A DNA stretch of 64,000 bases from Dongia deserti (GCF_003574735.1 NZ_QORW01000020.1:45214-109213); one strand, 5' to 3'; shown: positions 1 to 8,695, counted from the stretch's first letter. A program made the numbers and translations. The notes: generated by a model from the letters alone, not told the origin.

Positions 1-276
1 CGCATCGACCACTGCGGGATCGGGAAAGGCGTCTCGGAACAGCAGGATGCCGGGACCGTCCATCAGCGCCCGCGCCCACTCCCCCATCAGCGCCTTACGG
101 CTCTCCGGCTCGGCGGCGGCGCGGCGGATGTCAGTGCCTTCGTAGGTCAGCACGTTCGAGTGAACGGCATTGGCCATGGGATAGTCGGCGAGCCGCGCGT
201 GACGCTCCACCAGACGGCGGAAATCCTCAAGCCGGCAATCGGCGTCGCTGATCCAGATGCGCTGCGCCTGTTCCAT
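1..276 (-). CDS. Probable phytanoyl-CoA dioxygenase-family protein (5' end only)
   Basis: This is the first 92 codons of a minus-strand gene that runs off the left edge of the window. Translation from the ATG at 276 begins MEQAQRIWISDADCRLEDF and contains GPGILLFRDAFPDPAVVDA near residues 74-92. Openings of this kind, with an acidic helical start followed by a 'dgPGilvfrgaF' strand, are typical from memory of bacterial PhyH (Fe(II)/2-oxoglutarate dioxygenase) proteins. The HxD...H iron ligands would lie beyond the edge, so the assignment cannot be confirmed here. It lies downstream of rpsI on the same strand but behind a strong terminator at 311-334, so it is probably transcribed separately. 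The reading frame is open to position 1. Confidence 0.55.
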   Translation of the reverse strand, partial: MEQAQRIWISDADCRLEDFRRLVERHARLADYPMANAVHSNVLTYEGTDIRRAAAEPESRKALMGEWARALMDGPGILLFRDAFPDPAVVDA

Positions 277-310
277 GCCGCAACAGTGCCGCAAGCCGCC
301 TGAAAAGACA

Positions 311-334
311 AAGGCCGGGACAATGCCCGGCCTT
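311..334 (-). terminator. Rho-independent terminator after rplM-rpsI
   Basis: The perfect 9-bp stem AAGGCCGGG/CCCGGCCTT has a 6-nt loop. On the minus strand it is followed by the T-rich tail TTTGTCTTTT. It lies 25 nt beyond the rpsI stop codon and closes the ribosomal protein operon before the partial dioxygenase gene. Confidence 0.88.
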
Positions 335-358
335 CGCTGGTTGCTCGTTCTGGAGCGC

Positions 359-862
359 TTAGCGTTTCGAGAACTGGAAGCTCCGGCGCGCCTTCCGGCG
401 GCCATACTTCTTGCGCTCGACAGTGCGCGGGTCGCGGGTCAGGAACCCACCCTGCTTCAGCGCGGGGCGAAGATCCGGCTCGAACAGGGTCAAGGCACGG
501 CTGATGCCGTGGCGGACCGCGCCGGCCTGGCCGGAGAGGCCGCCGCCGAGCACGGTGCAGACGACGTCGAACTGGCCCGTGCGGTTCACGACGCCAAAGG
601 GCTGGTTGATCATCATGCGCAGCACCGGCCGGGCGAAATAGACCGTGCTGTCGCGGCCGTTGACGGTGATCTTGCCGCTGCCGGGCTTGATCCAGACGCG
701 GGCGATGGCGTCCTTGCGCTTGCCGGTCGCGTAGGAGCGGCCCTGGGCGTCGACCTTGCGCTCGTACCTGGGCGCGGCGGCCGGCTGCTGCGTACCGCGG
801 GCGACGGTGCCGAGATCCCTGAGGTCCTTCAGGTCCGTGACGCGGCTGGTTTCGTTGCTCAT
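359..862 (-). CDS. rpsI: 30S ribosomal protein S9 (uS9)
   Basis: uS9 is a small-subunit ribosomal protein whose basic C-terminal tail reaches the P-site tRNA anticodon region. The 167-residue product has the family core: [20 protein letters not shown] near residues 44-63, then [19 protein letters not shown], then the tail [18 protein letters not shown] ending in the diagnostic SKR. The roughly 40 residues ahead of the core form the N-terminal extension common in Alphaproteobacteria. The start codon follows the rplM stop with one intervening base, so the two genes are translationally coupled. The order rplM-rpsI is the near-universal bacterial arrangement. Confidence 0.97.
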   Translation of the reverse strand: MSNETSRVTDLKDLRDLGTVARGTQQPAAAPRYERKVDAQGRSYATGKRKDAIARVWIKPGSGKITVNGRDSTVYFARPVLRMMINQPFGVVNRTGQFDVVCTVLGGGLSGQAGAVRHGISRALTLFEPDLRPALKQGGFLTRDPRTVERKKYGRRKARRSFQFSKR

Positions 863-863
863 G

Positions 864-1328
864 TTACGCGCTCCGCTTGTTCTTCGGGTTCATGGCTCCG
901 ACATCCAGCGTCTCGGGCTGCTGGGCGGCATGCGGATGATCGGCACCGGCGAATACGCGCAGGTTCTTCATCTGCTGGCGGCCGAGGGGACCGCGGGGCA
1001 CCATGCGCTGCACCGCCTTCACGATCGCGCGCTCCGGGAAACGGCCACCCAGGATCTTGCCCATGGTGACTTCCTTGATGCCTCCGGGATGGCCGGTGTG
1101 CCAGTGAAAAACTTTGTCGTTGAGCTTGTTGCCCGTGACCTTCACCTTGGCCGCATTGATGATAACGACGTTGTCGCCACAATCGACATGCGGTGTGTAG
1201 GTCGGCTTGTGCTTGCCGCGCAGGCGGTTCGCCACGATCGAGGCAAGGCGGCCCAGCACGACGCCGTCGGCGTCGATCAGGACCCACTTCTTGACCACCT
1301 CGCTCGGCTTGGCGGAATAGGTCTTCAT
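864..1328 (-). CDS. rplM: 50S ribosomal protein L13 (uL13)
   Basis: uL13 is an early-assembling large-subunit ribosomal protein. The 154-residue product begins [11 protein letters not shown] and carries [18 protein letters not shown] near residues 13-30, [19 protein letters not shown], and [19 protein letters not shown], all characteristic of the family. The ATG at 1328 is chosen over in-frame upstream codons because it matches the conserved L13 N-terminus and has an AGGAG motif about 8 nt upstream. It is the first gene of a two-gene operon with rpsI, driven by the promoter at 1385-1413. Confidence 0.97.
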   Translation of the reverse strand: MKTYSAKPSEVVKKWVLIDADGVVLGRLASIVANRLRGKHKPTYTPHVDCGDNVVIINAAKVKVTGNKLNDKVFHWHTGHPGGIKEVTMGKILGGRFPERAIVKAVQRMVPRGPLGRQQMKNLRVFAGADHPHAAQQPETLDVGAMNPKNKRSA

Positions 1329-1384
1329 TTCATCTGCTCCTGTTGGCCGGCCCGGGAGCAAAGCCCTGCCGGCAGCCGGCGGAT

Positions 1385-1413
1385 CGTATAGTGGAGCAGA
1401 TTGAGCACGTCAA
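1385..1413 (-). promoter_or_regulatory. Sigma-70 promoter of rplM-rpsI
   Basis: On the minus strand a -35 box TTGACG (1413-1408) is separated by exactly 17 nt from a -10 box TATACG (1390-1385). Transcription should start near 1378, leaving an untranslated leader of about 50 nt. The leader contains two GCCGGC palindromes that could pair; L13 leaders can be autoregulatory in other phyla, but that is only a suggestion here. Confidence 0.75.
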
Positions 1414-1450
1414 TGGCGCTAAATCCATAAAAATCAATAACTTATTATTT

Positions 1451-1466
1451 TGGTATCATGATACCA
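1451..1466. promoter_or_regulatory. 16-bp perfect palindrome, candidate operator of the hydrolase operon
   Basis: TGGTATCATGATACCA is a perfect 16-bp inverted repeat in an AT-rich patch between the divergent rplM promoter and the alpha/beta hydrolase start at 1535. Its shape (TGGTAT half-sites) resembles GntR-family operators. No regulator gene is adjacent, so the factor would act in trans. It also contains TATCAT, which could serve as a -10 box. Confidence 0.5.
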
Positions 1467-1534
1467 CACAACTCGACCTCGCTCTTCTCGACTTTTCTAC
1501 GGGGTTTGGGAATGATGGGTCGAAATGGACGACC

Positions 1535-2398
1535 ATGTCGCCCGACCCTGACTACGACCTATACAGCGACCAGGACCTGTCCCGGCAGATGATGCCGCGG
1601 ATCGCGGTGCCGGATCACGAGCATTGGCTGGCCAAGGACCTGGGGCTTTCGGACGAACTCAAGGGCCGTATCTCCCTCATCCCAGACGAGCGTTATGGCG
1701 CCGGGCCGCGGCAGGTCGCAGACCTGTTTCCGGCGACCCGCCCGGGCGGCCCCATCGTTCTGTTCTTCCATGGCGGCTTCTGGCGCACCTTGTCCAAGGA
1801 TCATGTCGGCCACGTGGCCGGACCGCTGGTCGAAGGGGGCGCGGCGGTGGTTCTGCCCGGCTACGACCTCTGCCCGGTCGTCTCATTGCTGACGGTGGTT
1901 ACCCAGGCCAAGCAGGCCCTGCTTTGGACGCGGCAGCAGGCACGGCGGCTGAACGCCGATCCCGACCGCATCTACATCGCCGGCAACTCGGCCGGCGCGC
2001 ACTTGGCCGCCATGTTGATGATGGAAGATTGGACGCGCCACGGCCTGCCCCGCGCACCAATCGCAGGCGCGATCCTGGTCACCGGCATTTATGACCTGCG
2101 GCCCATCCCGCGCATCCAGGTGAACGAGGATGTGCGGCTGTCCGCCGAGGACGTCGTGACGCTGAGCCCGCAATTCCTGCCGCTCCGTTGCCGGGTGCCG
2201 GCGATCGTTGCGGTCGGCAACGCCGAGCCGCCGCTTTGGATCGAGCAATCGCGGCGCTTCGCCGCCAAGCTGTCCGCCACCGGTGCCGACGTCCGGCTGA
2301 TGGAGTTGCCGGGCCTGCATCATTTCTCGATCACCCATTCGCTGTCCGATTCAACCGCGCCGCTTACGCGCGCCTTACTTGATCTGGTTCACCGATGA
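1535..2398 (+). CDS. Alpha/beta hydrolase, kynurenine-formamidase-like
   Basis: A cytosolic serine hydrolase of 287 residues. It has HGGFW at residues 79-83, the oxyanion-hole motif typical of the AFMID/kynurenine formamidase and arylacetamide-hydrolase groups, then the nucleophile elbow GNSAG with Ser152, and a C-terminal LPGLHHFS segment supplying the catalytic His near 262-263. The ATG at 1535 is chosen because the preceding in-frame codons read through the AT-rich promoter region; the ribosome site (GGAC) is weak. The gene overlaps the downstream methyltransferase by ATGA, so they are co-translated. Kynurenine formamide may not be the substrate, since no other tryptophan-degradation gene is nearby. 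Confidence 0.8.
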   Translation: MSPDPDYDLYSDQDLSRQMMPRIAVPDHEHWLAKDLGLSDELKGRISLIPDERYGAGPRQVADLFPATRPGGPIVLFFHGGFWRTLSKDHVGHVAGPLVEGGAAVVLPGYDLCPVVSLLTVVTQAKQALLWTRQQARRLNADPDRIYIAGNSAGAHLAAMLMMEDWTRHGLPRAPIAGAILVTGIYDLRPIPRIQVNEDVRLSAEDVVTLSPQFLPLRCRVPAIVAVGNAEPPLWIEQSRRFAAKLSATGADVRLMELPGLHHFSITHSLSDSTAPLTRALLDLVHR

Positions 2399-3198
2399 CC
2401 ACCATGAGCAGCCTCGCCATCCAACCTCTGTATGACAAGATTGGCGCCACTTATGACGCGACGCGGCATGCCGAGCCGGCCATCCTTGATGCGCTGACCG
2501 AGTTGCTGGACCTCCAGCAAGGAGCTGACGTGCTCGATATCGGCTGCGGCACCGGCAATTACACGACTGCGCTGGGCGCGCGCGGCTACGCCATGCTGGG
2601 CCTCGATCGCTCGGGCCTGATGCTCCGCACCGCACGCACGAAGGCGCCCGGTTTGCTGCTGATCGGCGCGGACGCTGCCAATCTGCCCTTCCCCAATCGC
2701 ACCTTCGACGGCGCGATCTGCACCCTCGCGATCCACCATTTCGATGACCTGGAAGCATCCTTCGCTGAAGCAGCACGCGTGCTCGATCGCGGGCGCCTCG
2801 TAATTTTCACCGCGCTGCCGGAGCAGATCAAACGTTACTGGCTCAGCGCCTATTTCCCCGCGATGATGGCGGACGTGGCGGACACGATGCCGGACTGGCA
2901 TACGATCGAGATTTCGCTGCGGCGAGCCGGCTTCCGCACGTGGACACAGAAACTCCATTGGATGCCGGAACAACCGGTCGACATGCTCCTTTACAGCGGC
3001 AAGCACCAAGCCCATCTCTATCTTGACCAGCGGGTGCGGGCAAACATCTCCGCCTTCGCCAATCTGGCCGACCCGGACGAGTTGGGCGAAGGGCTCGAGC
3101 GTCTGCGCCGCGATCTGGCGCGAGGAAAGTTCGAGGATACCACGGCCGAATATGAAGACGTCGGCGGGGACTATTTGTTCATCGCCGCGCAAGTCTGA
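2395..3198 (+). CDS. Class I SAM-dependent methyltransferase
   Basis: A 267-residue Rossmann-fold methyltransferase. Motif I is VLDIGCGTGNY near residues 46-56, the acidic end of strand 2 is GLDRS, motif II/III is ADAANLPFPNRTFDGAIC and the post-motif is LAIHHFDD. This layout matches the UbiE/Methyltransf_11 group that methylates small molecules, but the acceptor is not recognisable. The start overlaps the hydrolase stop (ATGA) and the crotonase follows 17 nt downstream, making a three-gene operon. The C-terminal third (WMPEQPVDMLLYSGKHQAHL onward) is unlike ubiquinone or menaquinone methyltransferases and may be a substrate lid. Confidence 0.82.
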   Translation: MTTMSSLAIQPLYDKIGATYDATRHAEPAILDALTELLDLQQGADVLDIGCGTGNYTTALGARGYAMLGLDRSGLMLRTARTKAPGLLLIGADAANLPFPNRTFDGAICTLAIHHFDDLEASFAEAARVLDRGRLVIFTALPEQIKRYWLSAYFPAMMADVADTMPDWHTIEISLRRAGFRTWTQKLHWMPEQPVDMLLYSGKHQAHLYLDQRVRANISAFANLADPDELGEGLERLRRDLARGKFEDTTAEYEDVGGDYLFIAAQV

Positions 3199-3215
3199 AC
3201 ACCGGGAGAAGCGCC

Positions 3216-4049
3216 ATGGATATTGCCCTGACATCATTCGCCGACAGCGACCAGCCTAGGGTTTGCCCCGAGACCGATTTGATCCTGCGGGACGAGTTGG
3301 AGCACGGCATCGTACGATTGACGATGAACCGGGCCGAGGCACGCAATGCCCTCTCGCTGGAGATGATCCGCCAACTGATGACTCAGTTCGAATCGATGGC
3401 CCACGACGACAAGGTGCGCGTCGTGATCCTCGCCGGTGCCGGCCCCTGCTTCTGCGCCGGGCACGATCTGAAGGAGCTGCGCGCCAATCCGGATATCGAT
3501 TTTCATGGCAAGGTCTTCAGCCTAGTCGGCCGTCTGATGCTCGCCATCGCGGATTTCCAACGGCCCGTGATCGCGGAGGTGCAAGGTATCGCGACGGCAG
3601 CGGGGTGCCAGCTGGTTGCGACGGCAGACATTGCAATCGCAGCGGAGGACGCGCGCTTTGCGACGCCCGGCGTCAATATCGGCCTGTTCTGCTCGACGCC
3701 GATGGTGGCGTTGAGCCGCGCGGTCTCGTCCAAGCATGCGATGGAAATGCTGCTGACGGGCGACATGATCGGCGCCAAGGAAGCGGAACGCATCGGCCTC
3801 ATCAACCGCGCGGTGCCCGCGAGCGAGCTGACCAATACGACAATGGCTCTGGCGCACAAGATCGCAGGCAAATCGATCCAGACGCTGAAGATCGGCAAGG
3901 GTGCGTTCTATCGACAGCTCGATATGGATTTGAAGCACGCTTATGACTATGCCGCGCATGTGATGACCGAGAACATGCAGGCGCTCGACGCGGCGGAAGG
4001 CATCGATGCTTTCCTGCAGAAGCGGAAGCCGGTCTGGCAGGACTGCTAA
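3216..4049 (+). CDS. Enoyl-CoA hydratase/isomerase family protein, ECHDC3-like
   Basis: A crotonase-fold protein of 277 residues. The oxyanion-hole segments are FCAGHDLKEL near 79-88 and GIATAAGCQLVATADIAIA near 124-142. The run ATPGVNIGLFCSTPMVALSR closely resembles the animal and bacterial ECHDC3 subgroup. The two glutamates of classical enoyl-CoA hydratase (E144 and E164 of the rat enzyme) are not conserved: the aligned positions are Gln132 and a Gly, so ordinary hydration is doubtful. A strong GGGAGAAG ribosome site precedes the ATG. It is the third gene of the hydrolase operon. The alternative is a thioesterase- or isomerase-like crotonase. Confidence 0.83.
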   Translation: MDIALTSFADSDQPRVCPETDLILRDELEHGIVRLTMNRAEARNALSLEMIRQLMTQFESMAHDDKVRVVILAGAGPCFCAGHDLKELRANPDIDFHGKVFSLVGRLMLAIADFQRPVIAEVQGIATAAGCQLVATADIAIAAEDARFATPGVNIGLFCSTPMVALSRAVSSKHAMEMLLTGDMIGAKEAERIGLINRAVPASELTNTTMALAHKIAGKSIQTLKIGKGAFYRQLDMDLKHAYDYAAHVMTENMQALDAAEGIDAFLQKRKPVWQDC

Positions 4050-4129
4050 AGACCTCGGGTTTGCCCGACTCGCCTGCTCGACTCTAGTGTTGGAGCTTTC
4101 ACGCTTCGATATTGGAGCCTGCGTACCCC

Positions 4130-4609
4130 ATGAGCCGTCGCTATCCGCGCTGGACCACACTCGAATTTCTCGACTTCTGTCACCCGCGTATTCGCGAGAT
4201 TTATAACTATTGGAACGGCAGGCGCGGCGACCGTTTGATGCCGCGGCGGGCCGATATCGATCCGATGGACCTGCCGAGCTTTCTACCCGGCATTGTCATG
4301 GTCGATGTCGGATATGAACCTTATAGCCTCACCTATCGTCTGGTCGGCACGCGCGAGGCGGAAGCGCGCGGGCATAATCCCACCGGCAAGAGCGTGTTCG
4401 ACGGCTGGGACGGCCGTTCGCTCGACGACGTGCTGGAGAACTACCGGCTCGTGGTCGAGAAGAAGTGCGTGCTCTATGACGCCGACCGCACCATGGATCC
4501 GGAGCGCGACTGGCTGGAAGCCGGAACGGTCTTTCTACCGCTGTCCGACGACGGCGAGACGGTGAACAAGATTCTTATCTACACGGAATACAAGGACCGG
4601 CAGGGGTAA
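4130..4609 (+). CDS. PAS_5 (DUF1457) domain protein
   Basis: A single-domain protein of 159 residues without membrane segments. WNGRRGDRLMPRRADIDPMD followed by LPSFLPGIVMVDV is the signature of PAS_5, a PAS-like sensor fold common in Rhodospirillales and Hyphomicrobiales, with YSLTYRLVGTREAEARG and TVFLPLSDDG continuing the fold. No output domain is attached, so it probably works by protein contact; the ligand is unknown. ATG 4130 is chosen over a TTG 18 nt upstream. It follows the crotonase by 80 nt and may be the last gene of that unit or independent. Confidence 0.8.
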   Translation: MSRRYPRWTTLEFLDFCHPRIREIYNYWNGRRGDRLMPRRADIDPMDLPSFLPGIVMVDVGYEPYSLTYRLVGTREAEARGHNPTGKSVFDGWDGRSLDDVLENYRLVVEKKCVLYDADRTMDPERDWLEAGTVFLPLSDDGETVNKILIYTEYKDRQG

Positions 4610-4626
4610 AGTCCCTTCAGCGCCCA

Positions 4627-4667
4627 TTCCGTCACCCCGGACAGCCGCAAAGCGACATGATCCGGGG
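4627..4667. repeat. Short intergenic palindromic element (copy 1)
   Basis: TTCCGTCA is followed by CCCCGGA, a 19-nt loop and TCCGGGG. The layout resembles the intergenic elements at 11791-11902 and 14204-14242. It lies between the convergent PAS_5 gene and nlpD and may serve as a bidirectional terminator. The rest of this 148-nt gap shows nothing else. Confidence 0.5.
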
Positions 4668-4757
4668 TCTATGTATCCGGCGCATGAGCGGTTGAAGGAT
4701 GCCCCCCGGCGCAGAGGCCGGTGAGGTGGTGTTGTTTGATAGGCCGCGGTATCCGCG

Positions 4758-5918
4758 CTACCGCGTCAGCACCTTCAGCGGGTCGACGGCCTTGGTGCCT
4801 TGGCGCAGTTCGAAGTGCAGTTGCGGCGTGTCGACGTTGCCGCTGCTGCCGACGCGCGCGATGGTTTGGCCTTGGCCGACCTTCTCGCCCTTTTGCACCA
4901 GCAGCGATGAATTGTGTGCGTAAGCGGTGACCCAGCCGTCTTCATGACGCAGCAGCACCATGTTGCCGAAGCCACGCAGCTCATTGCCAGCATAGGCCAC
5001 GACGCCCGCTGCCGAGGCCTTGACCGGCGCGCCGACCGGGGCCGCGATGTTGATGCCGTCGTTGCGCAGATTGTCGTTGGCCGGCCCGAACCTGGAGATG
5101 ACCTTGCCGTCCACGGGCCAGATGAACGGGCTGTCGGGCCTGAGCGTTGGCAGCGGATCGCCAGACGGAACAGTCTTCGCCGCCGGCGGTGGCTCGATCT
5201 GCGCGGTCTGAGTTGGTGCTGAAGGTTCAAATGGCTTCGGCGTCGGCGCGGCTGACTGCACCGGCGCCGGTGTGGCCTGTGCCGGTGCCGGCTGTGCGGC
5301 GCCCTGCAACGGCGGCAACCCGCCCGATGTGATGCCGCCCGGCTGAGGCGTCGCAGCGACGTTGCCGCTTTGCGTCGGGACGGCCGCGGCACCTTGCGGC
5401 ACGAACGGCTTCGGCTGCTGGCCGCCCGGCAAGGCAACGGGCTGCGGTGCGCTCGCGACTGTGCCCGGCGCATCGACGCTGGTCGGCAGCACGAGCGCCT
5501 GCCCGATCTGCAGCGTGTAAGGCGGGCCCAGTTTGTTGAGCTGAACGAGCGCGCTGACCGAAACGCCCTGACGCGCCGCGATGCCGGAAACGGTATCGCC
5601 CTTCTGGACCACATAGCTTCCGCGCGGCTGCAGGCTGAGCAGCTGGCCCGCCTTCAAGGCATACGGCGGATTGAGGCGATTGAGATCGATCAGCGTGCGG
5701 ATCGGCGTGTTGGTGCGCTCCGACACGATCGCGACCGTATCCCCGGGCGCGACGACATACTGGCCGTTCCTGACCTCGCCGAAGGGCGAGTCAGCCGGCA
5801 CGGCCGGATCGGGAGCCGGTGGCGCGGCGAGCATGGTGTCGAGATTGCAGCCGGCGAGCATCACCGCCGCGAGGGCGACGGCGAACACGCCGCGGAGAGG
5901 GAGACGCTCACCCATCAC
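4758..5918 (-). CDS. nlpD: NlpD-like LysM/M23 lipoprotein (murein hydrolase activator)
   Basis: A 386-residue envelope protein. It opens with a lipoprotein signal peptide whose lipobox VMLAGC places the lipidated Cys near residue 24. Two LysM peptidoglycan-binding repeats follow (about 53-97 and 100-145, each with G(D/Q)TV and N(R/K)L signatures), then a Pro/Ala/Gln-rich linker and a C-terminal LytM/M23 domain from about 265. The zinc ligands are incomplete: the usual HxGxD is NDGIN and the usual HLHFE is QLHFE. This fits the known NlpD/EnvC group, which activates amidases rather than cutting peptidoglycan. It overlaps pcm by 4 nt as last gene of serS-surE-pcm-nlpD. Confidence 0.9.
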   Translation of the reverse strand: MMGERLPLRGVFAVALAAVMLAGCNLDTMLAAPPAPDPAVPADSPFGEVRNGQYVVAPGDTVAIVSERTNTPIRTLIDLNRLNPPYALKAGQLLSLQPRGSYVVQKGDTVSGIAARQGVSVSALVQLNKLGPPYTLQIGQALVLPTSVDAPGTVASAPQPVALPGGQQPKPFVPQGAAAVPTQSGNVAATPQPGGITSGGLPPLQGAAQPAPAQATPAPVQSAAPTPKPFEPSAPTQTAQIEPPPAAKTVPSGDPLPTLRPDSPFIWPVDGKVISRFGPANDNLRNDGINIAAPVGAPVKASAAGVVAYAGNELRGFGNMVLLRHEDGWVTAYAHNSSLLVQKGEKVGQGQTIARVGSSGNVDTPQLHFELRQGTKAVDPLKVLTR

Positions 5919-6595
5919 GAACGGCCGTTTTGCGCCGCGCGCGCGACGCGGCCCTCCTCCTCCGGCGGCGCGCCGCCGACCAGGGGCACAAAGCGAACTT
6001 CGGAGAGGACTTCCTGGTGTAAGCCGTTCGGCATCTTGGTGAGCCGCAACAGCACCTGATCGCCACGCTCGGCTCCGACCGGCACCACCATGATGCCGCC
6101 TTCCGCCAGTTGGTCCACCAGGACCTGCGGCACGGTATCGGCGGCAGCTGTCACGATGATGCGGTCGAACGGCGCCTGCTCCTTCCAGCCCTTGCCGCCG
6201 TCGGCGACCTTTGACGTGATGTTGTGGATGCGCAGCGCATGAAAGCGCGCTTCCGCTTCCTTGAGCAGCGATGCGAACCGTTCGATGGTGTAGACGCGCC
6301 GCGCCAGCCGCGATAGCACGGCGGCCTGGTAACCGGAGCCGGTGCCGATCTCCAGCACCTTGTGGCTCTTCTCGACCTGCAGGGCCTCCGTCATCAAGGC
6401 CACGACCTGCGGCTGGCTGATCGTCTGCCCCTGTGCGATCGGCAGCGCCTGATCCTCATAGGCCTGGTCGTGGAAATGTGGCAGCACGAAGTGCTCGCGT
6501 GGAATGCGCTCCAGCGCGGCCAGCACGCGCGTATCCGTGATGCCCGCGCGCCGCAGGCTCATGATGAGGCGGATCTTGCGCGCTTGCAGGCTCAT
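5915..6595 (-). CDS. pcm: Protein-L-isoaspartate O-methyltransferase
   Basis: Repairs aged proteins by methylating L-isoaspartyl residues with SAM. The 226-residue product has IPREHFVLPHFHDQAYEDQA, the substrate-side segment GQTISQPQVVALMTEAL and SAM motif I VLEIGTGSGYQAAVLSR, followed by VYTIER, all classic PCMT features. The C-terminal tail after about residue 205 is acidic and variable. It overlaps surE by 4 nt and nlpD by 4 nt, so the genes are translationally coupled. The surE-pcm-nlpD order is widely conserved in Proteobacteria, where it also often precedes rpoS; no rpoS is present here, as expected for Alphaproteobacteria. Confidence 0.95.
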   Translation of the reverse strand: MSLQARKIRLIMSLRRAGITDTRVLAALERIPREHFVLPHFHDQAYEDQALPIAQGQTISQPQVVALMTEALQVEKSHKVLEIGTGSGYQAAVLSRLARRVYTIERFASLLKEAEARFHALRIHNITSKVADGGKGWKEQAPFDRIIVTAAADTVPQVLVDQLAEGGIMVVPVGAERGDQVLLRLTKMPNGLHQEVLSEVRFVPLVGGAPPEEEGRVARAAQNGRS

Positions 6596-7422
6596 CCCAC
6601 TGCCCGCTTGCGTGTAGCCTTGGCGCGGACCGGCTTCATGTCCACGAAGCGCGCCGCGATCTTCGGCAAGGTCGCCTCATGAGTCGAATCGCATTCGAGC
6701 GGAGTCACTGAAACCATGTTCTCCAGGATCGAGCCAAGATCGGTATGGGGATCCTTGGGATCGTCCGTCGGGAAATCACCGATCCACAGCACGTCGCGGC
6801 CAAATGGATCCTTCGCCATCTTGACTTGCGTATGCTCGAGACGCCTGCCCTGCGGCGCGACCTTGATGCCGGTGACCCGCTCCGGCGGAACGGGCGGAAA
6901 GTTGACGTTCACCAGGATGGATTGCGGCCAGCTGCCGTTATAGAGCCGGCGGATGATCTCCGGCGCAAACTTCTCCGCTGTCTTCCAGTACAGCGTGTCG
7001 CCCTTGCGCACCTGGCTGAAGGCGATCGCGGGCAGGCCGAGCAAAGCCGCTTCGCGCGCGGCCGCGACCGTGCCGGAATAGAACACATCCTCGCCGAGAT
7101 TGGCGCCGCGATTGACGCCGGAGATCACGAGGTCCGGTGGGCGATCCATGATGATGTGCTTCACGGCCATCAGCACGCAGTCGCTAGGCGTGCCGCCGAC
7201 CGCGAAGCGCCGTGGCCCGATCTTGTGGACCGGCAGCGGCCGGCGCAGCGTCAGGCCATGGCTGGCGCCGCTCTGCTCGGCCTCGGGCGCGATCACCCAC
7301 ACGTCCTTCGAGAGCGAGCGCGCGACGCGTTCCAGCACTTTTAGGCCAGGTGCGTGGATGCCATCGTCGTTGGAAACCAGGATGCGGGCTTCGGACAGAC
7401 TTTTGAGCGGTGCCTTAGGCAT
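6592..7422 (-). CDS. surE: 5'/3'-nucleotidase SurE
   Basis: A metal-dependent nucleoside monophosphatase of the SurE fold, 276 residues. The metal site is [17 protein letters not shown] near 14-30, with the adjacent Asp pair. [48 protein letters not shown] and LVNVNFPP are all conserved family blocks. The basic C-terminus ([15 protein letters not shown]) extends slightly past typical family members. The start overlaps the serS stop by 8 nt. It belongs to the serS-surE-pcm-nlpD operon; family members act in nucleotide salvage and stationary-phase survival. Confidence 0.95.
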   Translation of the reverse strand: MPKAPLKSLSEARILVSNDDGIHAPGLKVLERVARSLSKDVWVIAPEAEQSGASHGLTLRRPLPVHKIGPRRFAVGGTPSDCVLMAVKHIIMDRPPDLVISGVNRGANLGEDVFYSGTVAAAREAALLGLPAIAFSQVRKGDTLYWKTAEKFAPEIIRRLYNGSWPQSILVNVNFPPVPPERVTGIKVAPQGRRLEHTQVKMAKDPFGRDVLWIGDFPTDDPKDPHTDLGSILENMVSVTPLECDSTHEATLPKIAARFVDMKPVRAKATRKRAVG

Positions 7423-8695
7423 TTGCTTTTGTGATTCTTTCCAGGCCGTTCATGTAGGGACGCAGCACGGCGGGAATGGCGACCGATCCATCCTGCTGCT
7501 GGTAGTTCTCGAGGATGGCAACCAAGGTACGCCCAACCGCAAGGCCCGAGCCATTCAGCGTATGGACGAAGCGCGTACCCTTCTCGCCCGGTCTGCGGCA
7601 GCGCGCCTTCATGCGTCGCGCCTGGAACTCGCCGCAATTCGAGCAGCTCGAAATCTCGCGATAGGCGTTCTGGCCGGGCAGCCATACCTCGATGTCGTAG
7701 GTCTTTTGCGCCGAGAAGCCCATGTCGCCGGTGCAGAGCGTGATGACCCGGTACGGCAGGCCAAGGCGCTTCAGCACTTCCTCCGCGCACGAGGTCATGC
7801 GGCGATGCTCTTCATCCGAATGATCGGGATGCGCGATGGAGACCAGCTCCACCTTCAGGAACTGGTGCTGACGGATCATGCCGCGCGTGTCCTTGCCCGC
7901 CGCGCCGGCCTCCGAGCGGAAGCACGGCGTCAGCGCGGTAAAGCGCCAGGGCAGCGCCGTCTCGTCGATGATCTCATCGGCCGCCAGGTTGGTGAGCGGA
8001 ACCTCCGAGGTGGGGATCAGCCATAGGCCTTGCTCGGTGCGGAATTGATCTTCCGCGAATTTCGGCAGCTGGCCGGTGCCGAACAGGGCGCTGTCGCGCA
8101 CCAGGAAGGGCGGCGAGACTTCGGTGTAGCCGAACTCTCCCGTGTGCAGATCGAGCATGAACTGCGCGATCGCGCGCTCCAGTCGCGCCAGTGCGCCTTT
8201 CAGCACGACGAAGCGCGCGCCAGAGAGCTTCGCCGCATCGTCGAAGCTCATCAGACCGAGCGACTCGCCGATCTCGAAATGCTGCTTGGGCGTGAAGGCG
8301 AAGTTCGGCTTCCCGCCGACCGCGCGCTCCTCGCGGTTGCTCTTTTCATCGAAGCCCTCCGGCACATCATCGGCCGGGAGGTTGGGAATGCTGACGAGGA
8401 TGCTCTCCAGCTCCTTCGCCGCCGCCTGCTCGGCCGCTTCCGCCTCCGCCATCTTGTCCTTGAGGGCCGCGACCTCCGCCATCACGGCACTGGCGTCCTG
8501 GCCCTTCGACTTCAGCTGGCCGATCTGCTTGGAGAGTTCGTTGCGGCGCGCCTGCATCTCCTGCCAGCTGGTCTGCGCGGCACGACGCTTGGCATCGAGC
8601 GCAATGATTTCGGCAGACAAGGGCGGCAAGTTGCGGCGCGCGCGGCCACGGTCAAAAGCCTCGGGGTCATCCCGAATCCATTTCACGTCAAACAT
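7415..8695 (-). CDS. serS: Seryl-tRNA synthetase
   Basis: Charges tRNA-Ser (and tRNA-Sec where present). The 426-residue product has the N-terminal two-helix coiled-coil arm (about 30-110, [20 protein letters not shown] region) that grips the long variable arm of tRNA-Ser, then a class II catalytic core: motif 2 [21 protein letters not shown] and motif 3 [20 protein letters not shown] near the C-terminus. [11 protein letters not shown] forms part of the serine pocket. Length matches the family. It is the first gene of the serS-surE-pcm-nlpD run. In many relatives tatABC precede serS; here an Lrp-type regulator lies 79 nt upstream on the same strand. Confidence 0.97.
   Translation of the reverse strand: MFDVKWIRDDPEAFDRGRARRNLPPLSAEIIALDAKRRAAQTSWQEMQARRNELSKQIGQLKSKGQDASAVMAEVAALKDKMAEAEAAEQAAAKELESILVSIPNLPADDVPEGFDEKSNREERAVGGKPNFAFTPKQHFEIGESLGLMSFDDAAKLSGARFVVLKGALARLERAIAQFMLDLHTGEFGYTEVSPPFLVRDSALFGTGQLPKFAEDQFRTEQGLWLIPTSEVPLTNLAADEIIDETALPWRFTALTPCFRSEAGAAGKDTRGMIRQHQFLKVELVSIAHPDHSDEEHRRMTSCAEEVLKRLGLPYRVITLCTGDMGFSAQKTYDIEVWLPGQNAYREISSCSNCGEFQARRMKARCRRPGEKGTRFVHTLNGSGLAVGRTLVAILENYQQQDGSVAIPAVLRPYMNGLERITKANA

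Noticed and set aside
257..1069. Long plus-strand open frame over rpsI/rplM
   Set aside because: It is antisense to two certain ribosomal protein genes and its Ala/Arg/Gly-rich translation is typical of high-GC shadow frames.
1329..1534. The hydrolase starting near 1343 as a 351-residue protein
   Set aside because: The added 64 residues would be encoded by the rplM promoter and the palindrome, and have no resemblance to the hydrolase fold.
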